Positions 1 to 6,629 of a DNA stretch of 10,565 bases are shown here, in pieces. The notes under the pieces are model-generated. The model was not told the origin of the DNA. It ran no database searches and saw only the letters and a list, made by a program, of their open reading frames with translations. The stretch's first letter is position 1; every line of letters begins with the position of its first letter. A program made the position numbers and the translations under genes. Source of the DNA: Rickettsia typhi (lineage in GTDB: Bacteria > Pseudomonadota > Alphaproteobacteria > Rickettsiales > Rickettsiaceae); assembly GCA_945875975.1 (NCBI GenBank), contig CAMCMD010000030.1, positions 1 to 10,565 of the forward strand, given 5' to 3'.

Positions 1-66
1 CGGCTCAAATCCTTTGTAAAAATCATCGACAAAACAGAACAAACTATCGTAATCTATATTCATTAG
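1..66 (+). CDS. C-terminal end of an unidentified protein, cut by the window edge
   Basis: The plus-strand frame starting at base 1 is open for 21 codons and ends at TAG 64-66. It encodes RLKSFVKIIDKTEQTIVIYI followed by His. The ending, alternating charged and beta-branched residues, faintly recalls the C-terminal tails of large serine recombinases, but 21 residues are too few to assign a family. The same frame continues after the stop into the next ORF (82-309), with only one more stop (TGA 79-81) between, so the two could be parts of one decayed gene. Confidence 0.3.
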   Translation, partial: RLKSFVKIIDKTEQTIVIYIH

Positions 67-81
67 GGTAATCTTTATTGA

Positions 82-309
82 TTGAAAACTCTAGAATACC
101 CTAATACCTTCAGCTATTCAGCTCCTTTCTTAAACACAGTTGGGGTTATCTTTAATGCTTTTAGTGATAAGAGTGTTCTTGTGCGAGGTATTGACAAAAA
201 GTTAGCACAATTACGTCAAGACGGAGGAGGTACTCTAGAGATAGGTATTCCTGATGATAATGATGAGGCACTTTTAGCAGGCGAGCATCATTACGCTGAA
301 GAGACCTGA
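82..309 (+). CDS. Small hypothetical protein, or 3' fragment of a decayed gene
   Basis: This 75-residue ORF would begin at TTG directly after an in-frame TGA and ends at TGA 307-309. I see no Shine-Dalgarno sequence in front of the TTG. The product has a mildly hydrophobic first half (around FLNTVGVIFNAF) and an acidic second half containing a GGG turn and DDNDE. I recognise no family. Base use at third codon positions looks like that of real genes here, which favours a genuine or recently lost coding frame. It is the only gene-like frame on the plus strand and converges with the TPR gene. Alternative reading: the tail of a gene that starts before the window and carries two nonsense codons (64-66, 79-81). 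Confidence 0.4.
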   Translation: MKTLEYPNTFSYSAPFLNTVGVIFNAFSDKSVLVRGIDKKLAQLRQDGGGTLEIGIPDDNDEALLAGEHHYAEET

Positions 310-407
310 TACGGTTCTAAACTCACACATATAGAGAGTTAGATGAAATAACTCAAGATGTCTATTGCTTGAGTCCGTATAATCTCCTTTTAGATACAGG
401 GAGGATG
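310..407. other. Spacer between convergent genes, with a short inverted repeat
   Basis: The spacer separates the plus-strand ORF ending at 309 from the TPR gene ending at 408. It contains a perfect 7-bp inverted repeat, ACTCAAG at 351-357 and CTTGAGT at 368-374, with a 10-nt loop. Such a hairpin between convergent genes could help end transcription, but no clear T-run follows it on either strand, so I do not call a terminator. A second small palindrome, GGATGTT-A-AACATCC (403-417), overlaps the stop codon of the TPR gene. Confidence 0.35.
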
Positions 408-2429
408 TTAAACATCCATTGTTTCAAGTTCCAAAGCCCCTGATTCTGAAATTTCACTCCATGAAAAGCTAGAGTCTGTTGACAATAAACCTGTATCTTG
501 TAAAGTTCTTTCCGACCTTTCATGTATAGAAAAGCAATGTATATGACCTGTGCAATATTCAATTATTATAGAAATAATTTTCTGTTGATTCAAGTTATCT
601 GGCTTTATGCAGATAGCTGACATTATAAAAATACCTGACTCGATTTGATCTATTAGTTCTGTTAGATTAATTTTTTGTTTGTACATAATTGCAGCGTTAT
701 AATAATCCTTCATCAATTCATATGCATAACTAAGCTGCACATATATATCAACATAATTTGCATATTCACAAACCATTGCAAAATTTGAGAGAGCCTTATC
801 ATATTTACCAAGCTGCAAATTAGATGTTGCTAAATGATAGTGTCGGGCAGCTGCATATTCAGAACTTTCATAGACCATCTTTCCAGGATTCTCTAGAATC
901 TTGGTTGCATTCTTGAGCCACTTAATTCCATTATATGGATCATACTTACTATATAAAATATAACATTCAGACAAATTTTGCTCTACAAGATTATGCAATA
1001 GATTCATTATTGGTAAGGAGCTCAGGCAATCATGGTGTACGCTTATAGCAGTACTAATGAGTATTTTTTGCTTTTCCACCTCTGTATATAGTAATTTATT
1101 GACTGCCACGATACATAATTTATTAACTTGTGTAACCAGTGGTAATAGAATAACATCTACTTTATAATCATATTTGTGACGCTGTGACATAAGACAAGTT
1201 TGTATTAGATCATACACAATAAGAAGATTGTCTGGCTCAATACTATGTACACGTTGTAAAAAATGAATTGCTTTCTCATACTGATTTGTTTTATAGAACA
1301 CCCATGCTAAATCCCACAAAATATTAGTATTATTTGGTATAAGTAGATGGGTAAGTCCAATCATTTTAATTGCACCTTCATATTGCCCGGCATGATACAA
1401 GCTAGTGGCCAACGACCAAGAAATACTCGGATTATAAGGTTCGATATTATGCGCACGTTGTAAAAAATGAATTGCTTTTTCATATTGATTTATTCTACAA
1501 AAAATATTACTTAAAGTGCATATAATGTTTAAATCGTTCGGTGAGATATTATATGCACGTTGTAAAACAGGAATTGCCTCCTTATATTGATTCGTTTTGT
1601 ATAATGATCTACCAAATGAATACAATATATTGAAATCATCTGGTGCGGTATTATGTACAGAATGTAATAAAGGAATTGCTTTCTCGTATTGATTTGTCTT
1701 GTATAATGCTATACCCAACGAATATATGATATTGAAATTATCTGGGACGATACTATGTGCACGTTGTAATAAAGGGATTGCATCTTCATGTTGATTTGTT
1801 TTGTATAATGCTACACCCAATAAATATATAATATTTAAATCAGCTGAATCAATACTATGTACACGTTGTAATAAAGGAATTGCTTCCTCATACTGCTTTG
1901 TTTTATATAATGCTTTAGCTAATGAATATATGATATTAAAATCATTTGGTACAACATCATGTGTACGTTGTAATAAAGGAATTGCTCCCTCATATTGATT
2001 CGTTTTATATAATGACTTACCCAATAAATGTATGATATTGAAATCATCTGGAACGATACTATGTGCATGTTGTAAAAAAGTAATTGCTTCCTTATATTGA
2101 TTTATTTTATATAATGCCCCACCTAATAAATAGTTGGTATTGAAGTCATCTGGAGCAATATTATGTGCATATTGTAAAAAAGGAATTGCTTCTTTATATT
2201 GATCTGTTTTGTATAAAGTATGACCTAATAAACATACTATATCGAAATCATTTGGTCTTAATTCATCAGCGCGCACCAGCACATCTTTTGCACTATGATA
2301 TTGCTGCATGTTAAATAATACTTTACCTGCTTTATATAAAATGTCAGCATTATCTGGTATAATTTTTTTTATATGTCTGAGCATAAAAAATAAGTAATTT
2401 ATGAGTTTAATATAGAGCTTTTTATCCAA
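408..2429 (-). CDS. TPR-repeat protein (673 aa), putative protein-interaction factor or effector
   Basis: Residues 25-398 form eleven uninterrupted 34-residue tetratricopeptide repeats, and a twelfth begins at residue 399. The core pattern is PDDFNIIYLLGxALYKTNQYEEAIPLLQ-type, with the TPR-typical small residues, Tyr and the A-I-P/L helix B signature. A second, more diverged TPR-like pair lies near residues 518-585 (LQLGKYDKAL, LMKDYYNAA). The last 45 residues are acidic and Ser/Glu-rich. TPR solenoids bind peptides or proteins; no catalytic domain or signal peptide is visible, so the partner is unknown. The start is uncertain: TTG at 2429 directly follows an in-frame TGA, and an ATG lies at 2384 (residue 16); neither has a Shine-Dalgarno sequence. 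The gene begins 41 nt after the upstream ORF ends, so co-transcription is plausible. Near-identical neighbouring repeats suggest recent expansion. Family call is firm; function is inference. Confidence 0.9.
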   Translation of the reverse strand: MDKKLYIKLINYLFFMLRHIKKIIPDNADILYKAGKVLFNMQQYHSAKDVLVRADELRPNDFDIVCLLGHTLYKTDQYKEAIPFLQYAHNIAPDDFNTNYLLGGALYKINQYKEAITFLQHAHSIVPDDFNIIHLLGKSLYKTNQYEGAIPLLQRTHDVVPNDFNIIYSLAKALYKTKQYEEAIPLLQRVHSIDSADLNIIYLLGVALYKTNQHEDAIPLLQRAHSIVPDNFNIIYSLGIALYKTNQYEKAIPLLHSVHNTAPDDFNILYSFGRSLYKTNQYKEAIPVLQRAYNISPNDLNIICTLSNIFCRINQYEKAIHFLQRAHNIEPYNPSISWSLATSLYHAGQYEGAIKMIGLTHLLIPNNTNILWDLAWVFYKTNQYEKAIHFLQRVHSIEPDNLLIVYDLIQTCLMSQRHKYDYKVDVILLPLVTQVNKLCIVAVNKLLYTEVEKQKILISTAISVHHDCLSSLPIMNLLHNLVEQNLSECYILYSKYDPYNGIKWLKNATKILENPGKMVYESSEYAAARHYHLATSNLQLGKYDKALSNFAMVCEYANYVDIYVQLSYAYELMKDYYNAAIMYKQKINLTELIDQIESGIFIMSAICIKPDNLNQQKIISIIIEYCTGHIHCFSIHERSERTLQDTGLLSTDSSFSWSEISESGALELETMDV
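1236..2357 (-). repeat. Eleven tandem 102-bp repeats coding for TPR units
   Basis: These are in-frame tandem units of 102 bp (34 codons each) inside the TPR gene. Plus-strand landmarks recur in nearly every unit: a GCACGTTGTAATAAAGGAAT-like block, followed by a TATTGATTNGTTTTGTATAA-like block. Identity is highest in the middle units (about 1440-2240) and falls toward both ends. This is expected for growth by unequal crossing-over or replication slippage, and it predicts copy-number variation between strains. Confidence 0.9.
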
Positions 2430-2470
2430 TCACGTAAATTTGTTCACAAGCTACAAAATCATAACTCTTT

Positions 2471-4372
2471 TTACGCAGCAACATCATCACACTTGGTGTA
2501 ATCGCCTATAATTGAAACAATAGTATCAAAAGCAGTGATCTCAGGTATATTATAATCTTTTAAGAGAAATTCTCGTAGCAATTCTACGATACTAGGTTCA
2601 AGTGAACTCAATAGCTTTTTGGGATAATTGACTTTTGGATAATTTCCTTTTGCATAATCGCCTATAATTGAAACAATAGTATCAAAAGCAGGCATATTAT
2701 AATCTTCTAAGAAAAACTCTTGTAGCAATTCTGGGATACTAGGTTTACAAGTTATTGACGCTAGTGACTCTTCTATGGCAGCTAAGCAAGATAAAATTGC
2801 TAGATCTAATACCCCTTCATTGGTTGAGATAAGTGATTTTAGGTAATCATATATTACACATTGCATTATAATAAAAATATTTTTAATATCGATATACGGT
2901 GTTGTCTGCAATATATTGACAACATATTGCTCAGTTTTAAGATCGAGTTTAATCTGATCAACGTATTTTGATAGATCACCAAGTACTACTGCCTGTTCTT
3001 CAGGAGAGTTCTCATTTGATAAAAATGATACTCTCATAATATATTTTATTCTATCAGCAAAATCTGACGTTTCTATGATTTCAAGAAGGAATGTCTTTAA
3101 TGCACATTTTTTCTCTTCTAACTGGAATACGTTAAAAGTACCAAGTATTTTTGTATACTCTTTTCTTTCTAGTATACACGCTGCAATAAGAGGACTTACA
3201 AAGTATTCCGGGTGATGCTTTAAGATAGACGCAATAAGTGCTGGGTTTTTTTGAGCAAAAAGAATACTACAAAGAGGATTTGGAGTATCTAACAACATTA
3301 TTCCTACATTGATTGCTTCAAAACATAATTCCATTATAGTTTTTAATATTTTATCTTCTTTGCCTTGGAACTGAGAATTCAATTTTATTAATATTGGCAT
3401 TAATATTGACACCACTCTTTCATTTAGATAACCTGCATTAGTATAATAATCTACTCCCCCTTCAGCTTTGTTCCATTTTCCAATCTGAGCATATTTTTGT
3501 ATAGGCATTAATATTCCAGTTTGTTTTATAATTTCAAGTATTTGTATTAATGAAAGTGTAGTCAAACCTACTTTATTTAATAATGGTATAGGAGATTTTC
3601 TAAAATGAGCTGTTAATTTATGTTTGTAATGTAATTTTTCATATAAACCATTAGCACAATTCATAACTAAGCACTCCCCCGGTGCTCCAAGTTTTAGGAA
3701 TTGTGGTAAAAATTTACTTGTTTCAAAAAGGTTCAAAATAAATATTTTGTACTTGACATTTTGACACTTAGTCTCATACGCTACCGACAATAATGAATGA
3801 AGTGTCTCTATATCATATTGAGTAAATTGTGGTTTATTCGATTGTATCAAACTTAATTTAATGTGACTTAAATCTTTTAAAATATTAGGAAAAAATTTCT
3901 CATTCCTGGATTTAAGAATTGTTGTTAGGTCTCTAACCACCAGTGGTTTTAAAAAGTTTAGTAGTTTTTCCCACTTCACCATTATTTGGTGAAAAAATCC
4001 TATATCTAACTGAGATGGGTCATCAAATATTGGTGACACAAAATATTTATGAATTTTAACCTTTTGTGGGTCCTTATACTTACTATATCCAGGCACAATT
4101 TCTTTACATAAAGACAGCCCAACAGAAATAGCCAATTCTTTACCGCGTTCTATTGCTATTACATCCACTTCATCATGATGTAAATATTGATTTTGAACCC
4201 CTATTATTTTATATATGTTAGGACGCATGCCATCAATTTCTATTCCGTGTTCAATTGCATAATCTAGAGGGTCTATTTCTGATGTACCAAATGCTTCTAA
4301 CCATGCCCCCTTCTTAAATTTAGGATCACTAAATTTAGTTATTATTTCGATTTTTTCAGCCACATCAGCCAA
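2471..4372 (-). CDS. Large protein of unknown function, C-terminal part of a frameshifted gene
   Basis: This 633-residue ORF would start at TTG 4372, but that is probably not a true start: the frame is open back to a TGA at 4514-4516. The extra codons translate to coding-like sequence (KKWFNPADLVITIIGGPGEQ, then REIKIRTFEELKTTY) with no ATG, GTG or TTG before 4372. The extension joins smoothly to the ORF ending at 4465, so the real gene is likely 5139-2471 with one frameshift at the A-run 4503-4508, giving about 889 aa. The product is mostly helical and hydrophilic, with no signal peptide or clear membrane segment. A DPLDYAIEHGIEIDG stretch near residue 34 loosely recalls an ankyrin-type helix, but no repeat is built from it. 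The C-terminus holds a duplicated segment of about 50 residues. I recognise no family; a host-directed effector is only a guess from context. Confidence 0.75.
   Translation of the reverse strand: MADVAEKIEIITKFSDPKFKKGAWLEAFGTSEIDPLDYAIEHGIEIDGMRPNIYKIIGVQNQYLHHDEVDVIAIERGKELAISVGLSLCKEIVPGYSKYKDPQKVKIHKYFVSPIFDDPSQLDIGFFHQIMVKWEKLLNFLKPLVVRDLTTILKSRNEKFFPNILKDLSHIKLSLIQSNKPQFTQYDIETLHSLLSVAYETKCQNVKYKIFILNLFETSKFLPQFLKLGAPGECLVMNCANGLYEKLHYKHKLTAHFRKSPIPLLNKVGLTTLSLIQILEIIKQTGILMPIQKYAQIGKWNKAEGGVDYYTNAGYLNERVVSILMPILIKLNSQFQGKEDKILKTIMELCFEAINVGIMLLDTPNPLCSILFAQKNPALIASILKHHPEYFVSPLIAACILERKEYTKILGTFNVFQLEEKKCALKTFLLEIIETSDFADRIKYIMRVSFLSNENSPEEQAVVLGDLSKYVDQIKLDLKTEQYVVNILQTTPYIDIKNIFIIMQCVIYDYLKSLISTNEGVLDLAILSCLAAIEESLASITCKPSIPELLQEFFLEDYNMPAFDTIVSIIGDYAKGNYPKVNYPKKLLSSLEPSIVELLREFLLKDYNIPEITAFDTIVSIIGDYTKCDDVAA
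2499..2598 (-). repeat. Copy A of an intragenic tandem duplication
   Basis: It codes for PSIVELLREFLLKDYNIP, then EITAFDTIVSIIGDY, near the C-terminus of the unknown protein. Positions 2499-2535 are identical, base for base, to 2655-2691 in copy B. Copy A contains nine extra bases (three codons, EIT) relative to copy B and otherwise differs by scattered substitutions. Confidence 0.85.
2655..2745 (-). repeat. Copy B of an intragenic tandem duplication
   Basis: It codes for PSIPELLQEFFLEDYNMP, then AFDTIVSIIGDY. It lies 156 bp (52 codons) from copy A, so the duplication keeps the frame. The linker between copies contains a smaller repetition (GNYPKVNYPK). The 37-bp perfect block shared with copy A points to a recent duplication or to gene conversion. 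Confidence 0.85.
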
Positions 4373-4464
4373 TACACAAATATTTTTGCATATCTCTCTG
4401 ACATAAGTAGTTTTTAATTCTTCGAAAGTCCGAATTTTAATTTCCCGCTGCTCACCAGGGCCAC

Positions 4465-5139
4465 CTATAATTGTAATAACAAGGTCAGCTGGGTTAAACC
4501 ACTTTTTTGCAATTCAGCTATACTATGGTCAATACTCTCAACTATTCGCTCTTGGTTTAATTGTGATAATAGCCCTGTTAATGATTTATGATATTTTGTT
4601 ACATCAAATACTAAGTGGTGCATCCCAGTATTGTGCTTAAAAGTTACAAAATTGATATGTATTGCTTTCATTAATGAAGCAAATGTTTTATGGCATGTTA
4701 ATACAGAATTATCATGATCAAGTTTAATTACTACAGAATTTTTTACCAGTAAAGCTCCTATACCATAATTAGTTTCACCTAAAATATTACATGCAGCAAC
4801 GGTTTTTTCAAAATTCTCTAGTGATTCGAACTTTGGTAATTGAAACACAGAATTTGGTATACCGAGGCTAGAACCAAATGAGCTATCTAATCGTATTATG
4901 TCTGGAATTTTTGGATCTATAAGCTGCAATGACTGTTCATCTTCTGATTCTCTCAGAATCATTCCTGACCCGTAACCTAATAAGGATTGATATATTTTCT
5001 CAGTCAGGAATTCGTGTATCGCATTATTTCTAGCCTCAATATCTTTTGCTTTCGCATTCCAATTGAGTTGTTTTAAAATTGTTGCCTTCAGAAAAAATTT
5101 TTGTAACTCTTCTTTTGCAGATAATGGTTGTGCTTTCAT
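4465..5139 (-). CDS. N-terminal part of the same frameshifted unknown protein (224 aa as read)
   Basis: The start is ATG 5139, with no good Shine-Dalgarno sequence in the AT-rich leader. Translation gives MKAQPLSAKEELQKFFLKAT and onward, a soluble, mixed helical and strand sequence without signal peptide or membrane segment. I recognise no domain. The last 13 residues (KSGLTQLTLLLQL) follow Gln211 at a run of six A and look like an out-of-frame tail. If one base is gained at the run, Gln211 is followed by KKWFNPADLVITIIGGPGEQ and continues into the ORF at 4372-2471. As read, the product is a truncated protein about a quarter of the repaired length. It is separated from the upstream LRR gene by about 220-360 bp, so it probably has its own promoter. 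Confidence 0.75.
   Translation of the reverse strand: MKAQPLSAKEELQKFFLKATILKQLNWNAKAKDIEARNNAIHEFLTEKIYQSLLGYGSGMILRESEDEQSLQLIDPKIPDIIRLDSSFGSSLGIPNSVFQLPKFESLENFEKTVAACNILGETNYGIGALLVKNSVVIKLDHDNSVLTCHKTFASLMKAIHINFVTFKHNTGMHHLVFDVTKYHKSLTGLLSQLNQERIVESIDHSIAELQKSGLTQLTLLLQL
4503..4508 (-). other. Probable frameshift site, run of six A on the coding strand
   Basis: On the minus strand the bases read TTG CAA AAA AGT GGT in the upstream frame and GCA AAA AAG TGG TTT in the downstream frame. The downstream frame's upstream stop is TGA 4514-4516 and the upstream frame's stop is TAG 4465-4467, so the two frames overlap across the A-run. One extra A, or a -1 slip by ribosome or RNA polymerase, would join them. 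Confidence 0.7.
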
Positions 5140-5358
5140 AATTTAATACTAGTAAATGGTTTTCAATTTTTTAGGTGATCATATAAACACCAAGCTAAAA
5201 ATTAAGTATAAAAAATAGAAAACAGCAATATTCGCTTAAAATCCTAGAAAGTTAGCGGTATCAAAGTACCTTGACGTTAACTCTGATTTTATCCAGAATG
5301 GTTATGTATTATAAGGCATTTATACTCACGTATTAGAAATACAAAGTCCGATTTATCT
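5140..5358. other. AT-rich intergenic region upstream of the split unknown gene
   Basis: I see no convincing gene here. On the minus strand, TTGATA (5264-5259) and TTTTAA (5241-5236) are separated by 17 nt and could be a weak sigma-70 promoter for the gene starting at 5139, leaving a leader of roughly 90 nt. The -10 match is poor, so this is only a candidate. No terminator with a strong stem and T-run is evident after the LRR gene remnant. Confidence 0.3.
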
Positions 5359-5530
5359 TCAGGATGCTGCTCCCAACCAGTACCCTATAGCAGCACTATA
5401 CAGGTTGCTTACTATGCCACCAGCTGCCTGGGTATCTTCCTTCTCCAATCATCCCTACTTCATCTTGAGATAGAAGGTGCCATTCTAATTCTACGCCTGC
5501 CTTAGAGTTTGGCGCTAAAGCATCTAATAC
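5359..5530 (-). pseudogene. Out-of-frame C-terminal remnant of the LRR/repeat protein
   Basis: Directly after the run of five G (5530-5534) another frame reads LDALAPNSKAGVELE (5527-5483), which is the repeat motif of the LRR protein, then continues to TAG 5396-5398. A third frame, open from 5448 to TGA 5359-5361, reads LEKEDTQAAGGIVSNLYSAA then IGYWLGAAS, a Gly/Ala-rich hydrophobic stretch that looks more like a natural C-terminus than the overlapping frame. The simplest reading is a longer original protein with one extra base at the G-run and a second extra base near 5432-5449. The first shift is well supported by the repeat motif; the second rests on composition only. Confidence 0.6.
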
Positions 5531-6551
5531 CCCCTTCCTCTACATCAAATTCGTCGTCTTCCCAAGGGCGTGCCTCCGCAGCATCTGATCTCTCCTTCTT
5601 TACACCATGTAATTCCTCGTTTGCCTTAGGGTTTGGCGCTACAGCGGCTAGTGCTTCAATTTCTAATTTCTCACCTTCCTTAGAATCTGGAGCTACAGCA
5701 GCTGAGGCCTCTTCTACCTCATGAATTAATTCTTTGTCTGCATCTGCTTCAGGACTTGGTACTAAAGCAGCTAATTTCTCTTTTTCCACATCCGGGGCTA
5801 TTTCTTTGCCTGCATCTGCCTCAGGATCTGGCGCTAAAGCAGCTGAGGCTTCTTCTACCTCATGAATTAATTCCTCGTTTGCCTTAGAGTTTCGTGCTAA
5901 AGCAGCTAATTTCTCCTTTTCCATATCAGGAGCTATTTCTTTGCCTACATCTGCCTCAGGACTTGGTACTAAAGCAGCTAGTACTTCAATTTCTAATCCA
6001 TCACCTGCCTTAGGGCTTGGCGCTACAGCGGCTAGTGCTTCAATTTCTAATTCCTCACCTGCCTCAGGGCTTGGTACTAAAGCAGCTAGCGCTTCAGCCT
6101 CTACTTCCTCATCTGCCTTAGAGTTTGGGGCTAAAGCAGCTAGTGCCTTCTCTACTCGAGCCATACAATTCCTACTCATAGAATTATTAGACAAACAAAT
6201 ACTTCGAAGAAAAGTGGAAGAGTTACTTTCTAAAAAATCAATAATAACTTGGGTCGACTTATCAGTTATATTATTATAACCCAAATTTAACTCACGAATC
6301 TTAGTTTTTTTACTCAAGCTAGCAAAAATAGCACTTACTCCCTCGTCACCTATGTCATTATCATTTAAATTTACAATATCAACAGCAGTATTGCCTTCCA
6401 AGCTAGCAAAAATAGCACGTGCTCCATCGTTACCTATCCTATTATTGCTTAAGTCTATCACGTTACTATAGTTATCTTTTTTTAACACGCCAGTAAGTGG
6501 GATTACATCATCATCCCGCCAGGATCGGCCAGTAAAACAAACTATTTTCAT
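5502..6551 (-). CDS. Leucine-rich-repeat protein with acidic Ala/Glu/Pro repeat tail (349 aa, 3' frameshifted)
   Basis: The start is ATG 6551, preceded at 4 nt by GGAGGG; a TTG four codons earlier is less likely because it overlaps that site. Residues 31-135 contain about three and a half LRRs of the roughly 28-residue ribonuclease-inhibitor type (VIDLSNNRIGNDGARAIFAS, VNLNDNDIGDEGVSAIFASL, ELNLGYNNITDK, then ICLSNNSM). These build a protein-binding horseshoe and are typical of eukaryotic and effector proteins. Residues 136 to about 315 are tandem acidic repeats such as LAALVPSPEAGEELEIE, probably disordered. There is no signal peptide or catalytic motif. The gene follows the autotransporter by 78 nt on the same strand, so the two may share a transcript. 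The reading frame ends early at 5502 because of a probable extra G at 5530-5534; the repeat motif continues in another frame. Binding partner unknown; effector role is inference. Confidence 0.85.
   Translation of the reverse strand: MKIVCFTGRSWRDDDVIPLTGVLKKDNYSNVIDLSNNRIGNDGARAIFASLEGNTAVDIVNLNDNDIGDEGVSAIFASLSKKTKIRELNLGYNNITDKSTQVIIDFLESNSSTFLRSICLSNNSMSRNCMARVEKALAALAPNSKADEEVEAEALAALVPSPEAGEELEIEALAAVAPSPKAGDGLEIEVLAALVPSPEADVGKEIAPDMEKEKLAALARNSKANEELIHEVEEASAALAPDPEADAGKEIAPDVEKEKLAALVPSPEADADKELIHEVEEASAAVAPDSKEGEKLEIEALAAVAPNPKANEELHGVKKERSDAAEARPWEDDEFDVEEGGIRCFSAKL
5605..6150 (-). repeat. Tandem acidic Ala/Pro/Glu repeats coding for the LRR protein tail
   Basis: Two kinds of unit are interleaved. 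A short unit of about 18 codons follows LAAL.PSPEAGEELEIE. A longer unit pairs LAALVPSPEADxGKEIAPDx-EKEK with LAAL...ELIHEVEEAS, about 46 codons in all, and occurs twice in a row. The plus strand shows recurrent GCCTCAGGACTTGGTACTAA-like blocks. The pattern LAALAPNSKA recurs out of frame at 5483-5527, so the array originally extended further. Confidence 0.8.
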
Positions 6552-6555
6552 AAAA

Positions 6556-6561
6556 CCCTCC
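6556..6561 (-). promoter_or_regulatory. Ribosome binding site fixing the LRR gene start
   Basis: GGAGGG on the minus strand lies 4 nt before ATG 6551. It is a strong Shine-Dalgarno match, unlike the AT-rich leaders of the TPR and unknown genes, and decides the start over the upstream TTG at 6563. Confidence 0.75.
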
Positions 6562-6629
6562 AATTTTTGTTAATCAAACTTTGTTAACCTTTGCTACTGT
6601 TAAACTCAGATAATAAAAGTCGTATACAC

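Noticed and set aside
362..562. Minus-strand 66-residue ORF overlapping the end of the TPR gene
   Set aside because: Considered as an alternative C-terminus after a frameshift, but the TPR frame continues sensibly to an acidic tail and its own stop, so this is a shadow.
1801..1998. Plus-strand 65-residue ORF
   Set aside because: It is the antisense reading of two TPR units; its own internal repeat just mirrors the 102-bp periodicity.
1236..2357. Regular repeats resembling a CRISPR array
   Set aside because: Units are 102 bp, contiguous, in frame and code for TPRs; there are no unique spacers.
5271..5320. Possible plus-strand promoter starting TTGACG
   Set aside because: No -10 element at correct distance and no plus-strand gene downstream.
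5509..6279. Two plus-strand ORFs (5509-5724 and 5941-6279) opposite the LRR gene
   Set aside because: Their Ser/Ala-rich repeats are the antisense reading of the tandem acidic repeats; no ribosome site, and the minus-strand frame has LRRs and a strong start.
6564..6629. GTTAAC-containing inverted repeat after the autotransporter as a terminator
   Set aside because: The stem is weak and AT-only with no T-run; co-transcription with the LRR gene is equally likely.
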